Shown here: in pieces, positions 1 to 6,014 of the stretch | Layout of the letters: every line of letters begins with the position of its first letter | Numbering within the stretch: position 1 is the stretch's first letter | Assembly (NCBI GenBank): GCA_028697875.1 | Contig: JAQVEQ010000157.1 | Span: 1-6,368, forward strand | Direction of reading: 5' to 3' | DNA from: Novosphingobium sp. | GTDB taxonomy: Bacteria > Pseudomonadota > Alphaproteobacteria > Sphingomonadales > Sphingomonadaceae | DNA length: 6,368 nt | Notes under the pieces: model-generated | The model's database searches: none | What the model saw: only the letters and a program-made list of their open reading frames with translations | Told to the model about the DNA's origin: nothing | Translations under genes and position numbers: made by a program

Positions 1-1
1 C

Positions 2-1054
2 GAAGGGCTGACGCGCGGCGGGCGCATCACCATCGTCGACCACGCGATCCGCGTCATGGCCAACCGCCTGCGCATCGAAGACCTGGTGAAGCGCCACCCG
101 GAAATTCTCGAAATCGAAATCGACCGTCCGCTGATTATCGCCGGGCTGCCGCGTTCGGGAACCACGCACCTCGTCAACTGGCTGTCGCGTGACGAACGGC
201 TCCACTCGTTGACCTTGTGGGAGTCGGAAGAGCCGGTGCCGTCGGCCCCGCCCCCCCCGCCCGGCCAACCCGACCCGCGCGAACAGCGCAGCGCCGAGTT
301 CTGGGGCCATTTCGAAGCCATGCTGCCGCACATGGCGGCAATGCACGGGATGGATGCCGCATCGATCCATGAAGACAACGAACTGCTCTACATGGACCTC
401 AACTGCTACAGCTGGGAATTCCAGTGCCGCTTGCCGCGCTGGACCGACTACTACTTCGCGCACGACCGCACCGGCAGCTACCTCTACGAGAAGAAAGTGC
501 TGCAGGTCCTGAGCTGGTACCGGGAAAAAGCCGGCAAGGGCGGACGGCGCTGGATCCTCAAGTCGCCGCAGCACATGGAAAACCTCGCGCCGCTCAAGGC
601 CGCGTTCCCCGATGCCAAGCTGGTCATCACTCACCGCGACCCGGTGGCGGTGATCCGCTCGCTGACCACCATGCTCGCCTATTCCGACCGCATCCGCCGC
701 GACCCGGTGGACCCGCCGGCGCTGGCCCGCCTGTGGAACGGCCGGATCGAACGCCTGCTGCGCGCCTGCCTCGAACAGCGCGACTGCTGGGGGGCGGACC
801 AGTCGCTCGATGTGCTGTTCGACGAATACATGGGCGATCAGGAAGCCACCATGCGCCGCGTCTACAAGATGGCGGAACTGGACCTGACCCCCGAAGCCGA
901 AAGCGCCCTGCTCGGCTACCTCAACGAAAACCCCCGGCACCAGCACGGCCGGGTGATCTACGACCTGGAAGGCGTGTTCGAAGTCGACGTGGATGCCCTG
1001 CGCGAGCGGTTCGGCTTCTACTACGAACGCTTTCCCGTCCGCTGGGAGAATTGA
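2..1054 (+). CDS. Sulfotransferase family protein (Sulfotransfer_3-like), 5' end outside the window
   Basis: Probable PAPS-dependent cytoplasmic sulfotransferase, which would move a sulfo group from 3'-phosphoadenylyl sulfate to a hydroxyl or amine; the acceptor is unknown. Numbered from the first visible codon (nt 2; 350 residues seen), the 5'-phosphosulfate loop PRSGTT is at residues 50-55 after the hydrophobic strand LIIAGL. WILKSPQH is at 184-191, and the 3'-phosphate-binding strand with HRDP is at 211-214, followed by a Ser-bearing helix (VIRSL). A proline-rich stretch (PSAPPPPPG) lies at about 80-88. The reading frame is open to the left edge, and residues before the first Met (nt 56) resemble the family's N-terminal helix, so that Met is internal and the true start lies upstream. 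It ends 2 nt before the DUF1214 gene and is probably cotranscribed with it. The family call is firm; true sulfotransferase activity is inferred. Confidence 0.88.
   Translation, partial: EGLTRGGRITIVDHAIRVMANRLRIEDLVKRHPEILEIEIDRPLIIAGLPRSGTTHLVNWLSRDERLHSLTLWESEEPVPSAPPPPPGQPDPREQRSAEFWGHFEAMLPHMAAMHGMDAASIHEDNELLYMDLNCYSWEFQCRLPRWTDYYFAHDRTGSYLYEKKVLQVLSWYREKAGKGGRRWILKSPQHMENLAPLKAAFPDAKLVITHRDPVAVIRSLTTMLAYSDRIRRDPVDPPALARLWNGRIERLLRACLEQRDCWGADQSLDVLFDEYMGDQEATMRRVYKMAELDLTPEAESALLGYLNENPRHQHGRVIYDLEGVFEVDVDALRERFGFYYERFPVRWEN
1045..1048 (+). promoter_or_regulatory. Ribosome binding site of the DUF1214 gene
   Basis: GGAG, inside GGGAGAA at the end of the sulfotransferase gene, sits 8 nt before the ATG at 1057. 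It fixes the start of the DUF1214 protein although the same frame is open far upstream. Confidence 0.6.
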
Positions 1055-1056
1055 CA

Positions 1057-2310
1057 ATGGATGCCGGTGAAATCGAAGTGAAGGCGGGCGAAAGGCTCCT
1101 GTCGGGGCAGGCGTGGGAGGATTTCTGCGACACGCTGAAAGTCGCGGGCAAGATGATCGACGAGTTCGGCGACCAGCCGAGCGATCTCGACCGCGCCGAA
1201 TGGTACCGTTTCCTCACCCGCCTCACCCGTTCCAGCTTCGAACGGCTGATCGAGAACGGCGAGCCGACCCGGCCGCGCCTGCGCGACATGGTCTGGCGCC
1301 AGTCGATCAATTTCCAGACGGTCGATCAGGACCACCTGATGTGCCAGTTCGACGAGGCGCGCGATTACCGCATTACCGGCACGCGCGGGACGATCCCCTA
1401 TTTCGTCCTTGCCGTGCTGAGCGCCCCCGCGACACCCGAAGCCGGCGCGCGCGACTGGGCGCCGCAAGAGGTTGCCGGGCTGACGGAATTCGACCCCTCC
1501 AATCTCAAGACCCAGAACTTCCTCGGCAGCCAGCAGCTCGAAATCGCCGACGACGGCACGTTCGAGATCATCCTGTCGCAGAACGATCCGGGCCCCGGCA
1601 AGAACTGGCTGAAGCTGGAACCGGACACCAACTGCATTCTCATCCGCCTGGTGTGGAGCGACCGTGGCAAGGAAATCGCCCCGGGAATGACCATCGAACG
1701 GATGGACCACGCGGAACCCGTGCCGCTGACCCCCGCACTGATGGCCAGCGGCCTCGCCTGGTCGGGGCAGGCCGTGCTCGGTTATGCCGAACTGGTGCGC
1801 AACTGGTGGCAAGGCAACCAGGGCAACTTCTCGGCCAGGCTCAACCGGCTCGATTTCAGCCGCGCGCAGTATCTGTCCAACGGCGGGGTGCCCGACCGCC
1901 ATGTCGCGTTCGGCGGCTGGCAGAAGGACCTCGACGAGGCGCTGGTGCTCGAATTCACGCCGCCCGAATGCGAATACTGGAACTTCCAGATCTGCAACAT
2001 GTGGCAGGAAAACCTCGACACGTTCGAGGACGGCAACGGCTGGGTGAACAACTACCGCTTCAACGCCGAGCCGGACGGGCGCGTGCGCATCGTCATTTCC
2101 GAACGCGACCCCATCGCCAGCGGGGCAATCACCGGCAACTGGGTCAACAGCTTCGGCCACGACAAGGGCCAATGGGGCCTGCGCTTCGTCCGCACGGAAA
2201 CGACCCCGCCGGTCAAGCTGTGGCGTCTGCCGCTGGCCGATCTGGAAAGCCGCGGCGCGGCGGCCCTCGCCCCGGCCGACGCGATCCACACCGGCCAGTT
2301 CGTGGATTGA
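1057..2310 (+). CDS. DUF1214 domain-containing protein
   Basis: A 417-residue protein of unknown biochemical function. No signal peptide or membrane segment is evident, so it is probably cytoplasmic. The N-terminal 75 residues are helical and charged. Residues 80-120 (INFQTVDQDHLMCQFDEA then YRITGTRGTIPYF) and 165-200 (DDGTFEIILS, NWLKLEP, ILIRLVW) match the repeated beta pattern I associate with sphingomonad and mycobacterial DUF1214 proteins. The DUF1214 core is at about 290-385: LVLEFTPPECEYWNFQICN, then MWQENLDTF, then RVRIVISERDP, NWVNSFGH and GLRFVR. No recognised catalytic motif stands out, although Trp, Asn and Asp are frequent in the core. The start at 1057 follows a good ribosome site and lies 2 nt after the sulfotransferase stop. 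The next gene starts 5 nt downstream. Pairing with a sulfotransferase suggests related substrates, but this is inference. Domain call is from remembered patterns, not a search. Confidence 0.82.
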   Translation: MDAGEIEVKAGERLLSGQAWEDFCDTLKVAGKMIDEFGDQPSDLDRAEWYRFLTRLTRSSFERLIENGEPTRPRLRDMVWRQSINFQTVDQDHLMCQFDEARDYRITGTRGTIPYFVLAVLSAPATPEAGARDWAPQEVAGLTEFDPSNLKTQNFLGSQQLEIADDGTFEIILSQNDPGPGKNWLKLEPDTNCILIRLVWSDRGKEIAPGMTIERMDHAEPVPLTPALMASGLAWSGQAVLGYAELVRNWWQGNQGNFSARLNRLDFSRAQYLSNGGVPDRHVAFGGWQKDLDEALVLEFTPPECEYWNFQICNMWQENLDTFEDGNGWVNNYRFNAEPDGRVRIVISERDPIASGAITGNWVNSFGHDKGQWGLRFVRTETTPPVKLWRLPLADLESRGAAALAPADAIHTGQFVD

Positions 2311-2315
2311 TTGCC

Positions 2316-3176
2316 ATGGCGCTCGGTCCCGACGATATCGTCCTTTCCTCGCCGCCGTTCATCCACGTGCCGCTGCTCGACCGGCTCGCGCCGGCAAGCG
2401 GCGCGGGGTTCAAGGGCATGTCGGTCATGCCCGGCGACATCTGGGAACTGGAACAGCGGGGCATGCCACCCGGCGAAATCGCGCAACGTTTTGCCGACCA
2501 CGGCCTGGCCATCTGCGAAGTCGACTGCACCGGCTGCTGGCTCCCGGCGCAGCAACGGCTCGACCCATCCAACGAAATGGGCAAGCTGCTCCGCTCGCTG
2601 ACGCCCGAGCGGGTGATCGACACTGCCGCGCGGATCGGCGCGCCTTCGGTGACGGCGGTCGAGATGTGCAATGTCGCGGTCGACTTCGACCAAGCGGTCG
2701 AGGCCTTCGCCCGCATCTGCGACTATGCCGCCGAACGGGGGGTGAAAGTCCATATCGAGTTCCTGCCTTTCGGCGGCATCCCCGACCTCAGGAGCGCCTG
2801 GCGCATCGTCGAGGCGGCGGGCAGGCCCAACGGCGGGCTGACCGTGGACAGCTGGCACATGTTCCGCAGCGGCTCCACGCTCGATCAGCTTGCCGTCATT
2901 CCGGGCGAGCGCATCCATACGGTCCAGATCAACGACGCCCCGGCTAAAGCCAGCGCCGACCTGATGCACGAGACGATGAACGGCCGCCTCCTGCCCGGTG
3001 ACGGATCGTTCGACCTCGCCGGCTTCATCCGCACGCTCGACGCCATCGGCAGCACTGCCCCGATCTCGGTCGAAGTGTTTTCGGACGATCTCGTCCGCCA
3101 ACCCATCGCCGATGCCGCCCGGTCCTGGGCCGAAGCGGGCACGGCCATCCTCAAGCAAGCAAGGAACCCCCAATGA
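2316..3176 (+). CDS. Sugar phosphate isomerase/epimerase-like TIM-barrel protein (AP_endonuc_2/xylose-isomerase-like)
   Basis: A 286-residue cytoplasmic TIM-barrel enzyme of the family that includes D-tagatose epimerase, inosose dehydratase (IolE), hydroxypyruvate isomerase and 3-dehydroshikimate dehydratase. Members use a divalent metal to isomerise, epimerise or dehydrate keto-polyols. Likely metal ligands are E148 (VHIEF), D178 (VDSWH, with H181 three residues on), Q204 (HTVQINDAP) and E253 (SVEVF). H218 in LMHET and the stretch GRLLPGDG (223-230) lie in the substrate-side loop. Length is typical. The ATG at 2316 has only a weak upstream ribosome site and lies 5 nt after the DUF1214 stop, suggesting coupled translation. 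Its stop overlaps the start of the oxidoreductase gene by 4 nt (ATGA). The pair resembles dehydrogenase plus isomerase/dehydratase modules such as IolG/IolE. The exact reaction is unknown; DNA repair as an AP endonuclease is unlikely given this context. Confidence 0.85.
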   Translation: MALGPDDIVLSSPPFIHVPLLDRLAPASGAGFKGMSVMPGDIWELEQRGMPPGEIAQRFADHGLAICEVDCTGCWLPAQQRLDPSNEMGKLLRSLTPERVIDTAARIGAPSVTAVEMCNVAVDFDQAVEAFARICDYAAERGVKVHIEFLPFGGIPDLRSAWRIVEAAGRPNGGLTVDSWHMFRSGSTLDQLAVIPGERIHTVQINDAPAKASADLMHETMNGRLLPGDGSFDLAGFIRTLDAIGSTAPISVEVFSDDLVRQPIADAARSWAEAGTAILKQARNPQ

Positions 3177-4300
3177 GCAATCAACACGGCAAGCCGATCG
3201 GCGCTGTCGTCGTCGGCACAGGCTTCGGCCTTTTCGCCCATACCCGCGCCCTGCGCGATGCAGGCTTCGAAGTGCGCGCCATCGTCGGCCGCAACCGCGA
3301 ACGCACGGCCGAACGCGCCGCGCCGCTGGGCATCCCGGTCGCGACCGATAGCCTCGCCGAAGCGCTGAAGGACCCGGAAATCCAGCTCGTCACAGTGGCC
3401 ACGCCGCCCCATGCCCATGCCCCCTTCGTGTTCGAAGCAGTGCAGGCCGGCCGCCACGTCGTGTGCGAAAAGCCCTTCGCCAAGGACCTCGCCGAAGCGC
3501 GCGCCATGCTGGATGCCGCGGAAAAGGCGGGCGTAATCCACATGCTGGGCGCCGAATTCCGTTTCGACAGCGCACAGGCGCTGCTGCGCCGGGTGGTGAA
3601 GGACGGGATGATCGGCGATCCGCTGATGTTCAGCCGCATCTACCAGCAGCCGGGCGGCGATCCGAACGAACCGCTGGCCGACTGGTGGACCGACGCCAAG
3701 CAGGGCGGCGGCTTCCTCGGCGCTTTCGGCACGCACATGATCGACCAGGTACGCTCCACCCTGGGCGAGATCGTGGCGGTCAGCGCGGTGCTGCGCAAGC
3801 TCACCACCGGGCGTCCGCACATGACCTCCGACGACTATTACAACATCCAGTTCGAGACGGAGAGCGGCTGTCAGGGCGTGATCGAAGCGGCCATGGAGTT
3901 TCGCGGCCCCTTCGTGATGGCCTGCAAGGTGGCGGGGACCAAGGGCGGGGCCTGGATCCAGTCCGGTGCGGCCTTCGGCGACCCGGAGGAAGTGTGGGTG
4001 CAGGACGGCGACGGCGCGCGCCAGATCCCGATGCCGGACGAACTCAAGAACCCGCCGCCAACCCCCTTCCCGGTCACGGACCTGATCCAGACCGAAATGG
4101 ACCGCTGGCACACGCAGGGCTTCGACGTCGCCCCCTATGCCAAGCTGTTCGGCCAGATGAAGGCCAGGATCGAGGGGCGCGAACCGCCGCTGCCGGAGCC
4201 GCCGGGCGATTTCCGCGACGCGGCGGCCGGACAGGCCGTGCTCGACGCCGCGCGGCGTTCCGCCGCCGAACGCCGCTGGGTGGAGGTTGAAAAGGTATGA
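3173..4300 (+). CDS. Gfo/Idh/MocA family NAD(P)-dependent oxidoreductase
   Basis: A 375-residue cytoplasmic dehydrogenase, the usual family size, that would oxidise a secondary alcohol (often on a sugar or cyclitol) to a ketone using NAD(P)+. The Rossmann domain fills about residues 8-125: nucleotide loop GTGFGLFAH (15-23), strand-loop VATPPHAHA (75-83), and the family signature CEKPF (98-102) with the expected catalytic lysine K100. The C-terminal alpha/beta domain has GGGFLGAFGTHMID (178-191) with H188 and D191. The Asp that usually lies four residues before this His (GGGxxxDxGxH) is Ala184. The start ATG at 3173 overlaps the previous stop as ATGA and follows AAGGA (3161-3165) by 7 nt. Its own stop overlaps the next ATG in the same way. 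Coupling with the TIM-barrel gene suggests consecutive reactions. Substrate not identifiable. Confidence 0.92.
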   Translation: MSNQHGKPIGAVVVGTGFGLFAHTRALRDAGFEVRAIVGRNRERTAERAAPLGIPVATDSLAEALKDPEIQLVTVATPPHAHAPFVFEAVQAGRHVVCEKPFAKDLAEARAMLDAAEKAGVIHMLGAEFRFDSAQALLRRVVKDGMIGDPLMFSRIYQQPGGDPNEPLADWWTDAKQGGGFLGAFGTHMIDQVRSTLGEIVAVSAVLRKLTTGRPHMTSDDYYNIQFETESGCQGVIEAAMEFRGPFVMACKVAGTKGGAWIQSGAAFGDPEEVWVQDGDGARQIPMPDELKNPPPTPFPVTDLIQTEMDRWHTQGFDVAPYAKLFGQMKARIEGREPPLPEPPGDFRDAAAGQAVLDAARRSAAERRWVEVEKV

Positions 4301-5049
4301 GCAGCGTAACTTACGACTTTTCCGACGCGCATGTGCTGGTCACGGGTGGAACCAGCGGGATCGGCGCGGCGACCGCCGCCGCCTATCGCGCCGCCGGGGC
4401 CCATGTGACCATCACCGGCACGCGCGGCGATGCCGCCGACTACGACGAGGACCTGTCGGGCTACCGCTACATGCAGATGGATGCGGAAGACGGCGCGAGC
4501 ATCGACGCGGTCGCCGCCGCGCTGCCGCGCCTCGATATCCTGGTCAACAATGCCGGCATGGCCCTGCCCAGCATGGGGCTCGACGAATACGAGCCGGAAA
4601 TCTTCAACCGCGCGGTCAACATGCTGCTGATGGGGCCATTCCGCATGGCGCGCCGCTGCGTCGACATGATCGCGGACAGCAAGCTGGCAGTCGGCGGTTC
4701 GATCATCGGGGTCGGTTCGATGAGTTCGTTCTTCGGCATCCCGATCGTGCCCGGCTACGGCGCGGCCAAGACCGGGATCGTCGGGCTGACCCGCACGCTG
4801 GCAGTGGAATGGGGCCCGCGCGGAATCCGCGTCAACGCGGTCGCCGCCGGGATCACCCGCAGCCGGATGACGGCGGGCACGTTCGCGGCGGAGGAATGGA
4901 CCGCCCCCACTCTCGCCCGCACCCCGCTCGGCCGCCTGGGCGAGCCGCAGGACATCGCCCAGCCGATCCTGTTCCTGACCAGCCCCGGCGCGTCATGGAT
5001 CACCGGCCAGACGCTGCCGATCGACGGCGGCTATACGGTGTCGGGCTGA
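4297..5049 (+). CDS. SDR family oxidoreductase (classical type)
   Basis: A 250-residue classical short-chain dehydrogenase/reductase, full length, interconverting an alcohol and a ketone with NAD(P)(H) in the cytoplasm. Cofactor loop TGGTSGIG is at 16-23. The second strand ends ITGTR, with no acidic residue but an Arg nearby, which mildly favours NADP(H). NNAG is at 84-87, and the catalytic set is S141 (GVGSMSS), Y154 and K158 (YGAAK), with the usual 13-residue Ser-Tyr spacing. The post-beta6 motif, usually PG, is AG (AAGITRSRM). The C-terminus SWITGQTLPIDGG is typical. The start ATG overlaps the upstream stop by 4 nt and follows GGAGG (4282-4286) by 10 nt. The next SDR begins on the last base of its stop codon. 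Sequence alone does not give substrate or direction; an FabG-like role in fatty acid synthesis is less likely in this context. Confidence 0.92.
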   Translation: MSSVTYDFSDAHVLVTGGTSGIGAATAAAYRAAGAHVTITGTRGDAADYDEDLSGYRYMQMDAEDGASIDAVAAALPRLDILVNNAGMALPSMGLDEYEPEIFNRAVNMLLMGPFRMARRCVDMIADSKLAVGGSIIGVGSMSSFFGIPIVPGYGAAKTGIVGLTRTLAVEWGPRGIRVNAVAAGITRSRMTAGTFAAEEWTAPTLARTPLGRLGEPQDIAQPILFLTSPGASWITGQTLPIDGGYTVSG

Positions 5050-5843
5050 TGGACCTCGCCGCGCGTTACGGCGACTGGGCGCTGATCGCGGGCGGTTCGG
5101 AGGGCGTGGGCGAAAGCCTCGCCCGCCAGCTCGCGGCAGCAGGCATGAACCTCGTGCTGCTCGCCCGCAAGCCCGGGCCGCTGGAAGCTCTGGCGGCGGA
5201 CATCCGCCAGGCCACCGGGCGCGAAGTGCGCACCGCCTCGGTCGATCTGTCCCGTCCCGACGCCCTGGCGCAGGCGCGCAAGCTGACCGACGACGTGGCC
5301 ATCGGGGTGCTGGTGTTCATGGCCGGGGCCGGGCACCGGGTGGAAGATTTCCATGCCGTCCCGCTCGACGAATGGATGACGACGGTCGGCTGCAACGTCC
5401 ACGGCCAGACCGCCTTCGCCCACCATTACGGCGAAGCGATGAAGCGGCGCGGCAAGGGGGCGATCATGCTGGTCGGATCGATGGCGGGGCTGGCGGGCAG
5501 CGCCAAACTGGCCGTCTACAGCGCGGCCAAGGCCTATAGCGCGACGCTGGCCGAAGCCTTGTGGTACGAGCTGAAGCCGCACGGTGTGGATGTCCTCGCC
5601 CTGACTCTCAGCGCGACCAAGACGCCCGCCATGGCACGCATGGGGCTCGACATGGACCACCCCGACTTCCCCGCCGCCGATCCGGACGATGTCGCCGCCG
5701 AAGCGCTCGCCCATCTGGCCGACGGGCCGGTCTGGTACGCCAGCGGCAATGCAGGGCGCGCGGCCTATGTCCGGGGCCTGCCGCGGCGCGATGCCGTGAC
5801 CGAGATGTCGCAGGGCACGGCCAGCATTTCGCACAAGGATTGA
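5049..5843 (+). CDS. SDR family NAD(P)-dependent oxidoreductase (atypical motifs)
   Basis: A 264-residue SDR, last gene of the operon. The cofactor loop is a variant, AGGSEGVG (14-21), in place of TGxxxGxG. R40 after strand 2 (LVLLARK) points to NADP(H). The structural NNAG motif is replaced by MAGAG (91-95). N116 (GCNVHG) and the catalytic S144 (LVGSM), Y157 and K161 (YSAAK) are intact with normal spacing, so it is probably an active enzyme. After strand 6 the usual PG is replaced by LSATKTP (187-193), and a tail of about 35 residues follows the core. It belongs to the divergent dehydrogenase type that starts with 'ALIAGGSEG' and is only distantly related to the preceding SDR, so it is not a recent duplicate. 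The ATG shares one base with the previous stop (TGATG), and no clear ribosome site precedes it, implying re-initiation by terminating ribosomes. Substrate unknown. Confidence 0.88.
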   Translation: MDLAARYGDWALIAGGSEGVGESLARQLAAAGMNLVLLARKPGPLEALAADIRQATGREVRTASVDLSRPDALAQARKLTDDVAIGVLVFMAGAGHRVEDFHAVPLDEWMTTVGCNVHGQTAFAHHYGEAMKRRGKGAIMLVGSMAGLAGSAKLAVYSAAKAYSATLAEALWYELKPHGVDVLALTLSATKTPAMARMGLDMDHPDFPAADPDDVAAEALAHLADGPVWYASGNAGRAAYVRGLPRRDAVTEMSQGTASISHKD

Positions 5844-5855
5844 GGGGCAGGCTCC

Positions 5856-5884
5856 CGGGGCATTGCGACCAGCCCGTTGCCCCG
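5856..5884 (+). terminator. Possible weak terminator hairpin after the operon
   Basis: CGGGGCA (5856-5862) and TGCCCCG (5878-5884) form a perfect 7-bp GC-rich stem with a 15-nt loop, starting 13 nt after the last SDR stop. No T tract follows, so it is not a classical intrinsic terminator. It may aid Rho-dependent ending or protect the 3' end, or be chance in GC-rich DNA. Confidence 0.25.
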
Positions 5885-5892
5885 CCGCGCCC

Positions 5893-5921
5893 TTGAGAGG
5901 CAACCCGTTGTCAGGTACAAG
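5893..5921 (+). promoter_or_regulatory. Candidate sigma70-type promoter for the amidohydrolase gene
   Basis: TTGAGA (5893-5898; 5 of 6 matches to TTGACA), a 17-nt spacer, then TACAAG (5916-5921; 4 of 6 matches to TATAAT). Transcription would begin near 5928, leaving a leader of about 87 nt before the amidohydrolase ATG. It is the best match seen in the only sizeable intergenic gap. It is a prediction by eye. Confidence 0.4.
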
Positions 5922-5925
5922 TAAG

Positions 5926-5935
5926 TGAACGCTCA
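5926..5935. promoter_or_regulatory. Small palindrome over the predicted transcription start, possible operator
   Basis: TGAACGCTCA is a 10-bp palindrome apart from its fourth/seventh pair. It lies immediately after the candidate -10 box, where a repressor would block initiation. TGAACG-type half-sites recall TetR-family operators, but no regulator gene is in the window, so the link is speculative. Confidence 0.25.
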
Positions 5936-5964
5936 AGACTCGCGCCGCGAGTCCGACCGAGCGT
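5929..5964. repeat. Nested inverted repeat in the amidohydrolase leader
   Basis: The inner perfect palindrome GACTCGCG-C-CGCGAGTC (5937-5953; 8-base arms around one base) is flanked by outer arms ACGCTC (5929-5934) and GAGCGT (5959-5964), which are also exact reverse complements. The arms are separated by 2 nt on the left and 5 nt on the right. As RNA this gives a 6-bp stem, an asymmetric internal loop and a 7-bp stem with a 3-nt loop. As DNA it could be a dimeric protein binding site. There is no T tract, so a simple intrinsic terminator is unlikely. Confidence 0.6.
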
Positions 5965-6000
5965 CGCCAACACCACCCGGCACGAGACCGGGGGCCTGGA

Positions 6001-6005
6001 AGGAG
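6001..6005 (+). promoter_or_regulatory. Ribosome binding site of the amidohydrolase gene
   Basis: AGGAG within GGAAGGAGAGAG, 9 nt before the ATG at 6015. It is the strongest ribosome site in the window and fixes this start. A 5-bp inverted repeat, CCCGG/CCGGG (5976-5980 and 5988-5992), lies just upstream and leaves the site free. Confidence 0.7.
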
Positions 6006-6014
6006 AGAGACCCG

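Noticed and set aside
56..58. ATG at 56 as the start of the sulfotransferase
   Set aside because: The frame is open to the left edge, the upstream residues (EGLTRGGRITIVDHAIRV) look like the family's N-terminal region, and no ribosome site precedes this ATG.
424..1056. Upstream extension of the DUF1214 reading frame
   Set aside because: Its translation is low-complexity Arg/Pro/Ala-rich sequence shadowing the sulfotransferase gene; the ribosome site and family homology begin at 1057.
1021..2289. Long open frame on the minus strand opposite the DUF1214 gene
   Set aside because: Strong G/C at third positions leaves the antisense frames free of stops; the translation has no recognisable motifs and it lies wholly opposite a well-supported gene.
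1113..2315. Upstream extension of the TIM-barrel reading frame
   Set aside because: It is Arg/Pro-rich shadow sequence across the DUF1214 gene; the recognisable protein starts at 2316.
2885..4111. Long minus-strand open frame opposite the oxidoreductase gene
   Set aside because: Same GC-driven shadow effect; it spans the TIM-barrel/oxidoreductase junction and shows no family motif.
3173..4300. Assigning the dehydrogenase as inositol 2-dehydrogenase (IolG)
   Set aside because: The catalytic Asp is absent and no other inositol genes are in view; only the family level is supported.
5873..5910. CCCGTTG repeated at 5873-5879 and 5904-5910 as paired binding sites
   Set aside because: Two 7-base copies 31 nt apart in a GC-rich gap are too short to separate from chance.
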